Source of the DNA: Comamonadaceae bacterium
Lineage (GTDB): Bacteria; Pseudomonadota; Gammaproteobacteria; Burkholderiales; Burkholderiaceae_C
Length of the DNA stretch: 6,324 bases
NCBI GenBank assembly: GCA_947494405.1
Contig: CANLWQ010000122.1
Span: forward strand, 1 to 6,324
Direction: 5' to 3'
Every line of letters starts with the position of its first letter. Within the stretch, counting starts at the first letter, position 1. The position numbers were made by a program, and so were the translations under genes. The notes under the pieces were generated by a model, which did not search any database, had not been told where the DNA came from, and saw only the letters and a list, made by a program, of their open reading frames with translations. Positions 1 to 6,140 of the stretch are shown one piece after another.

Positions 1-133
<133 letters not shown>

Positions 134-154
134 AACCGACCTCAAGCAGTATTT

Positions 155-427
155 ATGCGTCGCCCCATACCTGTCATTTTGCTGACTTTGCTTGTGGTTT
201 TTCAACTGCAACTGTGGTTGGGCCGTGGCAGCGTACCCGATGTGTGGCGACTGCAGCAGCAATACCAAATGCAGGTGGCACAAAACTCCCAAGCCGAACT
301 CAAGCTCGAGCGCATGCGTGCCGAGCTTCGCGATTTGCGTGACGGCATGGAGATGGTGGAAGAACGTGCGCGCAGCGAAATTGGCATGGTCAAGCCTAAC
401 GAAATATTTGTGCAGATAGCCAAATAA
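155..427 (+). CDS. ftsB: Cell division protein FtsB
   Basis: This 90-residue protein has the size and plan of FtsB, the small bitopic inner-membrane protein that forms the FtsQLB complex and helps activate septal peptidoglycan synthesis by FtsWI. Residues 1-3 are a short basic cytoplasmic start (MRR). Residues 4-22 are one hydrophobic membrane segment. Residues about 29-70 form a periplasmic coiled coil rich in Q, E, L and R. The conserved C-terminal family motif is present as RARSEIGMVKPNEIF (residues 71-85). The position directly after eno is the usual one for this gene. The Shine-Dalgarno sequence before the ATG is weak, but this start gives the correct length and an N-terminal membrane anchor. 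The next gene begins 7 bp after the stop, suggesting one transcript. Confidence 0.93.
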   Translation: MRRPIPVILLTLLVVFQLQLWLGRGSVPDVWRLQQQYQMQVAQNSQAELKLERMRAELRDLRDGMEMVEERARSEIGMVKPNEIFVQIAK

Positions 428-429
428 GG
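426..429 (+). promoter_or_regulatory. Ribosome binding site of the small cysteine-cluster gene
   Basis: AAGG lies 5 bases before the ATG at 435 and overlaps the TAA stop of ftsB (425-427). A terminating ribosome would therefore sit on the initiation site of the next gene, which supports both the chosen start and translational coupling to ftsB. Confidence 0.5.
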
Positions 430-434
430 CGTCC

Positions 435-845
435 ATGCACATCGTTTTGCTCGGGCTTTCACAGCCCCGCATGCAAGAACTGAAACCGGTTTTAGCCCAA
501 GCCTTAGCGCCTGTGCAACCTGACTTTTCTTTACACACACCAGACAGCCCCAAAGGGTGGCAGCCACCCCCTTTGCCCTACCGCATCGTGTTGTTCGCCA
601 GCAAGCCCGCACATGACAGCACGGGGCTGTGGCGACACATGCTTATCTTGCAGGACTTGGCTTTTCAAGTCATACAAATCAGCGACGCGGCTTGGATGAA
701 GCAGTGCTTACAAGCGCTGTTGCCGCATCAGTCAGTCACAGATACAGGTCTTCAAGATGTGCCTGCACGCTGGCAAGGTGTGTGCGAAACCTGCAGCGAT
801 CCTGATTGCGAGCGGCGTCTTTTCTCGGGCTTATTGCAAGGCTGA
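435..845 (+). CDS. Uncharacterised protein of 136 residues with C-terminal cysteine cluster
   Basis: I do not recognise this protein and assign no function. It appears real because it follows ftsB by 7 bp, has an AAGG ribosome binding site and runs up to the end of the convergent hslO gene. It starts with a hydrophobic strand-like stretch (MHIVLLGL). A second such stretch (YRIVLFAS, residues 49-56) is followed by a likely helix-strand pair (residues 66-82), a pattern suggesting a small soluble alpha/beta domain. There is no signal peptide or convincing membrane segment. Near the C-terminus, cysteines 117, 120 and 125 form C-x2-C-x4-C with acidic neighbours, and Cys91 is a fourth; this could bind metal or form disulfides, which is inference only. 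Its last 15 bp overlap the end of hslO on the other strand. Conservation in other Comamonadaceae next to ftsB would be expected. Confidence 0.7.
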   Translation: MHIVLLGLSQPRMQELKPVLAQALAPVQPDFSLHTPDSPKGWQPPPLPYRIVLFASKPAHDSTGLWRHMLILQDLAFQVIQISDAAWMKQCLQALLPHQSVTDTGLQDVPARWQGVCETCSDPDCERRLFSGLLQG

Positions 846-1817
846 AGGGCCAGGCGGCTGAATATCTGACTGGGCAAACAACTGAGCCGAGTCAACCGCG
901 TCGTAGCGGTATTGCTGACCACAAAAATCACATCCCACTTCGATCAAAGCGCGTTCAGCCAAGATGCTGTTGGCTTCTTCTTCGCCCAAGCCGCGCAGCA
1001 TATTGCTGACCCTGTCGCGGTTGCAAGAACAAGAAAAGCGTGGCGCATCTTCGCCCAACTCCGGCTCAAAGCGCCTCAGGGTTTCTTGCCAAAACAATCG
1101 GTGCAAGATTTTGTCGGTTGAGAGCGTGAGCAGTTCGTCACTGGTCAAGCTCTGCGCCAATGTAGCAATGCGGTTGTAGTCTTCATTCAGACCAATCTGG
1201 TCTTCATCGGCCATGCTCTGTTTACCGGCCAAATTGGCAGCGCCATGCATGGGCAGGCGTTGAATCAGCAAGCCCGCGGCTGTTTCGTCATTGGCGGCCA
1301 GCACCAAAGTGGTGTCAAGTTGCTCGCTTTGCAACATATAGTGCGCCAGTACATCGCTGAAACGCTTGATCGCTTGGCCTTGGTCGTCGTACAAAGGCAC
1401 CACACCTTGATAGGGCTGCTGTCCCGGGCGACGCCCTAGGGGGTCTAGGGTGATGGCGCAGCGCCCCAGATTGCGCTGATTGGCCATATCTGCCAGCCCC
1501 ATGCCGTCATGCACTGCGCCAATGGTTTTGGCGGTAGCGCGAAACCGCATATCCGACTGAACTTCCACCACCGCCAATTTCAAAGGGCCCTCGCCCATCA
1601 TTTGTAAAACCAAAGCGCCATTGAATTTGATGTTGGCTTGCATCAGCACTGCGGCAGCGGTCATTTCACCCAGCAAGGCGCGAACTGCTTGGGGATAAGC
1701 CCCAGTTTCGGCATTGGCTGCACGCTTGGCCAGCACGGTTTGCCAACTGTCGGTCAAACGCACCAAGACACCACGAACCGGAAGACCTTCAAATAAAAAT
1801 TTATGCAATTCGCTCAT
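831..1817 (-). CDS. hslO: Redox-regulated molecular chaperone Hsp33
   Basis: Hsp33 is a cytoplasmic holdase chaperone that is inactive when reduced and zinc-bound. It is switched on by oxidative unfolding stress such as hypochlorite, or peroxide with heat. The N-terminal beta-rich domain starts at residues 4-14 (LHKFLFEGLPV). The four zinc-binding switch cysteines are near the C-terminus: Cys263 and Cys265 (CSC) and Cys296 and Cys299 (CDFC). This matches the family pattern C-x-C, about 27-32 residues, then C-x2-C. At 328 residues it is longer than the 292-residue E. coli protein, owing to internal loops and a longer tail. The frame stays open upstream to 2003, but the ATG at 1817 matches the family start and overlaps the TGA of the upstream carbonic anhydrase-like gene as ATGA, suggesting translational coupling. 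The stop overlaps the convergent 435-845 gene by 15 bp. Confidence 0.95.
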   Translation of the reverse strand: MSELHKFLFEGLPVRGVLVRLTDSWQTVLAKRAANAETGAYPQAVRALLGEMTAAAVLMQANIKFNGALVLQMMGEGPLKLAVVEVQSDMRFRATAKTIGAVHDGMGLADMANQRNLGRCAITLDPLGRRPGQQPYQGVVPLYDDQGQAIKRFSDVLAHYMLQSEQLDTTLVLAANDETAAGLLIQRLPMHGAANLAGKQSMADEDQIGLNEDYNRIATLAQSLTSDELLTLSTDKILHRLFWQETLRRFEPELGEDAPRFSCSCNRDRVSNMLRGLGEEEANSILAERALIEVGCDFCGQQYRYDAVDSAQLFAQSDIQPPGPSALQ

Positions 1818-2338
1818 GCGATTTTTGTCAGTCCGTTTTTGAAACGCAAAGCGTTTTGTATGTAATGCTTGGCACTCATGCGCAAGCCCTCGATTTGTTC
1901 GGGGGTGAGTTGACGCACCACTTTGGCTGGCGTGCCCATGATGAGACTGCCATCGGGAAACTCTTTGCCCTCGGTGACCACCGAGCCCGCACCCACCACA
2001 CAATGGCGGCCGATGCGCGCGCCATTCAAAACCACTGCGCCAATACCAATCAAGCTCTCGTCGCCAATGGTGCAGCCGTGCAGCATCACTTGGTGGCCCA
2101 CAGTCACATGTTTACCCACCACCACTGGCAAGCCGATGTCAGCATGAATAACCGCCAAATCTTGCACATTGCTACCTTCACCTATTTGGATGGTTTCGGT
2201 GTCGCCGCGCAAAACCGCGCCAAACCACACACTGGTATGAGCCGCCAAGGAGATAGCACCCATGACTTGGGCAGTGTCAGCCACCCAAGCTGTGGGGTCG
2301 ATCTGGGGGGAGTGGTCGTCAAGTTGATAAATAGCCAT
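1814..2338 (-). CDS. Gamma-class carbonic anhydrase-like protein (YrdA/CamH type)
   Basis: This 174-residue protein is a left-handed beta-helix of the hexapeptide-repeat superfamily, in the gamma carbonic anhydrase branch that includes E. coli YrdA. The repeats run roughly from residue 15 to 140. The three metal-binding histidines of the archetype Cam (His81, His117, His122) match His65, His82 and His87 here, with the same 5-residue spacing of the last two. Arg44 and Asp46 (RGD) and Gln59 and Asp60 match other conserved active-site positions. The acidic loop thought to shuttle protons in Cam is absent, as in the CamH/YrdA group, so carbonic anhydrase activity is plausible but not shown; many relatives have low or unknown activity. 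A C-terminal helix (about 145-168) is typical. It shares an ATGA overlap with hslO downstream and is divergent from the DUF455 gene. No clear Shine-Dalgarno sequence precedes the ATG. Confidence 0.9.
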   Translation of the reverse strand: MAIYQLDDHSPQIDPTAWVADTAQVMGAISLAAHTSVWFGAVLRGDTETIQIGEGSNVQDLAVIHADIGLPVVVGKHVTVGHQVMLHGCTIGDESLIGIGAVVLNGARIGRHCVVGAGSVVTEGKEFPDGSLIMGTPAKVVRQLTPEQIEGLRMSAKHYIQNALRFKNGLTKIA

Positions 2339-2361
2339 GGTGTGGTTGTTCGCTTAAGGTT

Positions 2362-2375
2362 TCTACAATTGTAGA
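2362..2375. promoter_or_regulatory. Perfect 14-bp palindrome with -10-like hexamers on both strands
   Basis: TCTACAATTGTAGA lies in the 38-bp gap between the divergent carbonic anhydrase-like and DUF455 genes. It is its own reverse complement. It contains TACAAT, a 5 of 6 match to the sigma70 -10 box, on the + strand at 2364-2369 and on the - strand at 2368-2373. It may be a two-way promoter core, an operator for a dimeric repressor, or both. Neither strand has a good -35 hexamer at 16-18 bp spacing, so promoter function is inferred only from the -10 matches and the divergent position. Confidence 0.4.
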
Positions 2376-2376
2376 G

Positions 2377-3207
2377 ATGGAAATGAGAGAAGCCGCTTTC
2401 AGCGCTTTGTGCGAAACCCAGGCCGCTGACAAAGTGCAGGCGGTGCAACTGCTTTGGGCACAGCGTCACACACTGGCAATAGATACCCAAGCCCGCAAGC
2501 AAGACGCCAACCACAAGGCGCCAGGTCGACCCGACAAACCGCTGCTGCAAAACCCGCAACATGTGCCACAGCGTTCGGTACACACTGACAAAGGTTTGGC
2601 AGCTTTGGTGCACTCGGTCTGCCATATTGAATTCAATGCCATCAATTTGGCGCTAGATGCGGTTTGGCGCTTTGCTGGTTTGCCTGAGGCTTATTACCAA
2701 GACTGGCTCAGCGTGGCCTATGAAGAGTCCACCCATTTTGTGCTTCTGCAAAACTTGTTGAACCAAATGGGATATGTCTATGGCGACTTTGCTGCCCACG
2801 ATGGTTTGTGGTCTATGTGCGAAAAAACCGCCGATGATGTGCTCGCCCGCATGGCCTTGGTGCCACGCACCTTGGAGGCGCGGGGCTTGGATGCCACGCC
2901 GTTGATACAAGCCAAATTGTTGTTGTCCTGTTCCCCGCACGCCATGGCTTTTCAGTCAGTGCTGGACACCATTTTGCGTGACGAGGTGGGCCATGTGGCG
3001 ATAGGTAACCACTGGTTCAGACACCTGTGTGGCGAGCAAGGCCTTGACCCTTTAAGCCACTACCCTGTTTTGGTTGAGCGCCATGCCGCACCGCGTTTAA
3101 AGCCTCCCTTCAACGCCTCAGCACGTTTGGCGGCGGGATTCACGCAAGCGGAAATTGACTGGTTGATGGCGCAACGCTTAACACCGCCTCTGGCCTCACA
3201 CACTTAA
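2377..3207 (+). CDS. DUF455 family ferritin-like di-iron protein
   Basis: This 276-residue protein belongs to the DUF455 / COG2833 group of ferritin-like proteins, whose substrate is not established. The family pattern is clear. A PGRP motif lies in the N-terminal part (residues 49-52) and a first helix with HIEF is at 83-86. EESTHF is at 116-121, YGDFAAHDGLW at 135-145, ARMALVPRTLEARGLD at 157-172, and RDEVGHVAIGNHWF at 201-214. By analogy with other four-helix di-iron proteins, likely ligands are Glu85, Glu117 and His120 (ExxH), Glu167, and Glu203 and His206 (ExxH). An oxidase or hydroxylase-like reaction is possible but not shown. An alternative in-frame ATG is at 2383. No good Shine-Dalgarno sequence precedes either, and a TACAAT box ends 7 bases before the first ATG. 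The stop overlaps the xerD stop on the other strand. Confidence 0.9.
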   Translation: MEMREAAFSALCETQAADKVQAVQLLWAQRHTLAIDTQARKQDANHKAPGRPDKPLLQNPQHVPQRSVHTDKGLAALVHSVCHIEFNAINLALDAVWRFAGLPEAYYQDWLSVAYEESTHFVLLQNLLNQMGYVYGDFAAHDGLWSMCEKTADDVLARMALVPRTLEARGLDATPLIQAKLLLSCSPHAMAFQSVLDTILRDEVGHVAIGNHWFRHLCGEQGLDPLSHYPVLVERHAAPRLKPPFNASARLAAGFTQAEIDWLMAQRLTPPLASHT

Positions 3208-4112
3208 CCCCTTGGGTGATGTTGCGCATGCAGGGCTTTGAGCCGCTCTCTGGCCACATGGGTGTAAATGGTGGTGGTGGAAATATCTGAATGTCCCAAG
3301 AGCATTTGCACCGCACGCAAATCTGCCCCATGATTCAGCAAGTGGGTGGCAAAAGCATGGCGCAAAGTGTGCGGCGACAGGGGTACATGAATATCTGCCA
3401 AGAGCGCGTATTTTTTGATGAGCTTCCAAAACATCACCCGTGACATGGCCGCGCCTCGTTGGGTAACAAACACCGCTGGCGCGCTGTGATTGCCAAGCAG
3501 CGCAGGGCGTGATTGCTTGAGGTATTTCTCTAAGCTGTCTGCCGCTTCTTCGCCAAAAGGCACCAAACGTTCTTTGTTGCCTTTGCCGGTGATGCGCAGC
3601 ACCCCTTCGCGTAAATTGAGCGAGAGCATGGGCAGATCGACCAACTCGCTGACGCGCAAACCACTGGCGTAGAGCAACTCCAACATGGCGCGGTCGCGCA
3701 GGCCTAAATCAGTCTCGGTATCCGGGGCTGCCAGCAATGCTTCAACTTGGGCCTCGCTCAATGTTTGGGGGAAACGCGTGGCTTGTTTCGCAGTGAGTAA
3801 TTTCAGTGTGGGGTCTAGGCTTAAATATTTTTCACGCAAAGCCCATCGGTAAAACCGCCGCAACACGGTCAAGCGCCGGTTGGCTGTACTTGCGCGGGTG
3901 TGGGCGTGTTGATCGGCAAAATAAGCTTGCACATCTTGTTCGCCAGCGCTTTCCAGTTGCAACGATTTCGCCTCTAACCATTGGGCAAAAGCTTGTATGT
4001 CGCGCTTGTAGGCTGACAAGGTGTTGGTCGACAAACCGTCTTCCAGCCAAAGAGCACCCACAAAAATTTCCACCAAGGGATGGGGCTTAGTCGAGGTGGA
4101 GTTTTTGGGCAT
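3204..4112 (-). CDS. xerD: Site-specific tyrosine recombinase XerD
   Basis: XerD acts with XerC at the dif site near the replication terminus, under control of FtsK, to resolve chromosome dimers. The 302-residue length is close to the usual 298-300. Residues about 10-95 are the N-terminal SAM-like DNA-binding domain and residues about 115-295 the catalytic domain. All catalytic residues are visible: Arg153 (ASGLRVSEL), Lys177 (GKGNKER), His248 and Arg251 (HTLRHAFATHLL), His274 (LGHSD) and the nucleophile Tyr283 (IYTHV). The assignment to XerD rather than XerC rests on the N-terminal region and the LYASGLRVSEL and PLSPHTLRHAFATHLLNHGA context, and is likely but not absolute. The gene is last in the murB-bug-xerD operon. 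Its ATG lies 26 bp inside the end of the bug gene and has a good Shine-Dalgarno sequence. Confidence 0.93.
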   Translation of the reverse strand: MPKNSTSTKPHPLVEIFVGALWLEDGLSTNTLSAYKRDIQAFAQWLEAKSLQLESAGEQDVQAYFADQHAHTRASTANRRLTVLRRFYRWALREKYLSLDPTLKLLTAKQATRFPQTLSEAQVEALLAAPDTETDLGLRDRAMLELLYASGLRVSELVDLPMLSLNLREGVLRITGKGNKERLVPFGEEAADSLEKYLKQSRPALLGNHSAPAVFVTQRGAAMSRVMFWKLIKKYALLADIHVPLSPHTLRHAFATHLLNHGADLRAVQMLLGHSDISTTTIYTHVARERLKALHAQHHPRG

Positions 4113-5052
4113 GAACCACCTTTTTGTACACCTCGAACTCGGTCTTTAACTGCTGCGCAAATTGCTCTGGTGTATTGCCAATCACCTTGGACCCCGTGGC
4201 TTCGATGCGCTTGATCACTGCCGGGTCTTGCAGCACTTTCAGCAGTGCGGCATGGAGCTTTTGCACCAACGCCTTGGGCATGGCCTTGGGGCCGTAAATG
4301 CCGTAAAAAGCAGGACGGTTGACGGGCTCCAAACCCAGCTCTTTGAAAGTGGGAACACCTGGTAAATCTGGCAGTCGCTCGGGGGCGGCCACGGCCATGG
4401 CGAGCAGCCGTTTGTCTTTGATGTGCGGCAAGGCCGAGGGCAGATTGTCAAAAATAATCATCACCTGCCCACCCACCGTGTCGCGTAAAGCCGGACCACC
4501 GCCGCTATAGGGAATATGCACGATGAAGGTTTGCGTCAGGTTTTTGAACAGCTCCATTTGCAAATGACCTATGCCACCTGTGCCCGAGGACGCATAGTCG
4601 TAATACCCGCGCTTGGCGCGTAACTCGGCCAGCAAGCCAGCAAAGTCTTTGGCAGGAAATGCGGGATTGACCGCCAGCACATTTGGGGTGGCGGCCATGT
4701 TGATGATGGGCGAAAAGTCCTTCAACGGGTCGTAGGGAACTTTGGGGTTGATGGCGGGATTGGTCGAGGTGCTAGAGGCTGTGGCCAAGCCCAAGGTGTA
4801 GCCGTCCGCTGGTGCGCGTGCCAGTTCTGCCGCGCCGATAACGCCACCACCGCCTGCTTTGTTGTCCACCACCACCGCTTGCCCCAGCAACTTGCCCAAG
4901 GGCTCGGCGACGATTCGCGCCATCAAGTCGGTGGTGCCGCCAGCGGCAAAAGGCACGATCAAGCGAATCGGCTTGCTGGGGTAGGTTTGCGCCATCACCT
5001 GGGGGCAGAGCAAGCTGCAGCCCACCACAAACAGAGCACACAGTTTGTTCAT
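4087..5052 (-). CDS. Bug-family (tripartite tricarboxylate transporter) solute-binding receptor
   Basis: This is a periplasmic binding protein of the Bug/TctC family, which is greatly expanded in Burkholderiales. The chosen start, ATG at 5052, gives 321 residues with a signal peptide: basic start MNK, hydrophobic residues 4-16, and a likely cleavage site after VMA at residue 21. Family hallmarks are YPSKPIRLIVPFAAGG at 24-39 and DLMAR at 42-46. ANPKVPYD-type strands follow as NPKVPYDPLKDFSPI at 102-116, then SSGTGGIGHL at 155-164 and PYSGGGPALRD at 181-191. LPDLPGVPTFKELGL at 227-241 completes the set. Ligands of such receptors are mostly small carboxylates; the one here cannot be told. The frame is open further upstream, but that part lies in murB and would block the signal peptide. 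The ATG overlaps the murB TGA as ATGA. No TctA or TctB membrane subunits are in the window, so it looks like an orphan receptor. Confidence 0.93.
   Translation of the reverse strand: MNKLCALFVVGCSLLCPQVMAQTYPSKPIRLIVPFAAGGTTDLMARIVAEPLGKLLGQAVVVDNKAGGGGVIGAAELARAPADGYTLGLATASSTSTNPAINPKVPYDPLKDFSPIINMAATPNVLAVNPAFPAKDFAGLLAELRAKRGYYDYASSGTGGIGHLQMELFKNLTQTFIVHIPYSGGGPALRDTVGGQVMIIFDNLPSALPHIKDKRLLAMAVAAPERLPDLPGVPTFKELGLEPVNRPAFYGIYGPKAMPKALVQKLHAALLKVLQDPAVIKRIEATGSKVIGNTPEQFAQQLKTEFEVYKKVVHAQKLHLD
4116..4122 (-). promoter_or_regulatory. Ribosome binding site of xerD inside the bug gene
   Basis: On the - strand AAGGTGG lies 3 bases before the xerD ATG (4112); its AAGG core is 6 bases away. 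It sits inside the coding end of the bug gene, decides the xerD start, and fits initiation coupled to translation of the upstream gene. Confidence 0.6.
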
Positions 5053-6101
5053 ACCACCACCGGCTCGGGCTCCAAGCGAATACCAAAACGCTCGTACACG
5101 CTGGTTTGAATGGCTTGTGCCAAGGTCACGACTTCCCCGCCTGTACAAGGCTGGTCTGCACCGCCTTTGTTAACAATCACCAAGGCTTGTTTTTCATACA
5201 CCGCGGCATTGCCCACCGATTTACCGCGCCAGCCGCAGGCATCGATCAACCAAGCCGCAGCCAGCTTAAATCGCCCATCGGCCAATTGGTAATGCACCAA
5301 ACGGGGTTCGCGGGCGATGATGTCTTGGCATTGGTCTGCGGTCACCGTGGGGTTTTTGAAAAAGCTGCCTGCATTACCCATGACGGCTGGGTCGGGCAAC
5401 TTGGCGCGCCGAATCTCGCAAACCCAGTCAAACACTTGCTGCGCAGTGGGTTGAGCCACACCTTTTTGCGCCTGCTTTTTTTCTAAATCGGCGTAGCTGA
5501 TTTCAGCCTTCCATTTTTTAGGTAAGCGAAAACGCACCTGGGTGATGAGCGCACGACCTAACAAACCCAGATCGCGGCTGTCCGTGGCAGCGTGTTTGAA
5601 CACCGAGTCGCGGTAGCCAAAAGCGCATTGCGCCGCGTCAAGCGTGAAGTGCTGTCCCGTGTGTAAATCCACGGCATCCAGGGATTCAAACCGGTCTTGC
5701 AACTCCACGCCGTAAGCGCCAATATTTTGTACCGGCGAGGCTCCCACCATGCCTGGAATCAGGGCCAAGTTTTCCAAGCCAGGCCAGCCTTGCGCCAGAG
5801 TCCAAGCCACAAATTCATGCCAATCTTCTCCAGCCGCAGCTTGCACCACCCAAGCTTTGTCATCTTCAGACACAAGTTGGCATCCCTTGAGTTCGACCTT
5901 GATGACCAAGCGCTTGATGTCACCGGTGATCACAATATTGCTGCCCCCGCCCAAAATGAAATGCGGCTCGCGGCTGAGCACGGGGTCGCCCAGCAAGGCT
6001 TGGACATCGTCCATGGAGCGAAGGCGCAGCAGTCGCTCGGCGCGGGCAGCGATGCCAAAGCTGTTGTGCTGCTGCAAGGGAACGTTGGTCTCAATAATCA
6101 T
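5049..6101 (-). CDS. murB: UDP-N-acetylenolpyruvoylglucosamine reductase MurB
   Basis: MurB is the cytoplasmic FAD enzyme that uses NADPH to reduce UDP-GlcNAc-enolpyruvate to UDP-MurNAc, the second committed step of peptidoglycan precursor synthesis. The 350-residue protein matches the type I form of E. coli (342 residues). FAD-binding parts are GGGSN at 51-55 and LENLALIPGMVGASPVQNIG at 109-128, followed by AYG. Active-site residues equivalent to E. coli Arg159, Ser229 and Glu325 are Arg164 (GYRDS), Ser246 (GNAGSFFKNP) and Glu344 (IRLEPE). Tyr203 (SYADL) and Lys234 (AKLPDP) fit the substrate-loop tyrosine and the lysine of type I enzymes. The gene heads the murB-bug-xerD operon and is divergent from yajQ across 39 bp. 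No Shine-Dalgarno sequence is visible; a weak GACAAT box ends 6 bases before the ATG, so a leaderless mRNA is possible. Confidence 0.96.
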   Translation of the reverse strand: MIIETNVPLQQHNSFGIAARAERLLRLRSMDDVQALLGDPVLSREPHFILGGGSNIVITGDIKRLVIKVELKGCQLVSEDDKAWVVQAAAGEDWHEFVAWTLAQGWPGLENLALIPGMVGASPVQNIGAYGVELQDRFESLDAVDLHTGQHFTLDAAQCAFGYRDSVFKHAATDSRDLGLLGRALITQVRFRLPKKWKAEISYADLEKKQAQKGVAQPTAQQVFDWVCEIRRAKLPDPAVMGNAGSFFKNPTVTADQCQDIIAREPRLVHYQLADGRFKLAAAWLIDACGWRGKSVGNAAVYEKQALVIVNKGGADQPCTGGEVVTLAQAIQTSVYERFGIRLEPEPVVV

Positions 6102-6103
6102 GT

Positions 6104-6113
6104 GAGAATTGTC
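6104..6113. promoter_or_regulatory. Possible overlapping -10 elements in the murB/yajQ gap
   Basis: GAGAATTGTC carries GAGAAT on the + strand (6104-6109, toward yajQ) and GACAAT on the - strand (6108-6113, toward murB). Each matches the -10 consensus at 4 of 6 positions. On the - strand TTGGGA (6133-6138) could be a -35 box, but at a long 19-bp spacing. The call rests on position and on its likeness to the better matched palindrome at 2362-2375. Confidence 0.25.
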
Positions 6114-6140
6114 GCACCCTGAACTCCCGAAGTCCCAACC

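Noticed and set aside
1818..2003. A 62-residue N-terminal extension of Hsp33
   Set aside because: The frame stays open, but this part is out of frame with and inside the well supported carbonic anhydrase-like gene. The family start MSELHKFLFEG begins at 1817, and the extension has no family resemblance.
1856..2374. A 172-codon + strand open frame antisense to the carbonic anhydrase-like gene
   Set aside because: It is a His- and Ala-rich shadow of the conserved - strand gene, with no recognisable domain and no ribosome binding site that I can support.
2377..3207. MiaE or ferritin identity for the DUF455 protein
   Set aside because: The paired ExxH motifs are shared by many ferritin-like proteins. 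The specific strings (HDGLW, ARMALVPRTLEARGLD, RDEVGHVAIG) point to DUF455, so a tRNA hydroxylase or iron storage name would overstate the evidence.
3206..3216. AACCCCTTGGG as a terminator hairpin after the DUF455 gene
   Set aside because: The possible stem is only about three base pairs with almost no loop, and no T-run follows.
3204..4112. An integrase from a prophage or integrative element
   Set aside because: Length, motif set and similarity fit the housekeeping XerD. No attachment site, tRNA gene, excisionase or phage gene lies nearby.
5053..5148. A 32-residue N-terminal extension of the Bug receptor
   Set aside because: It lies in the coding end of murB and would put non-hydrophobic residues before a normal signal peptide. 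The ATG at 5052 gives a standard secreted receptor and an ATGA junction.
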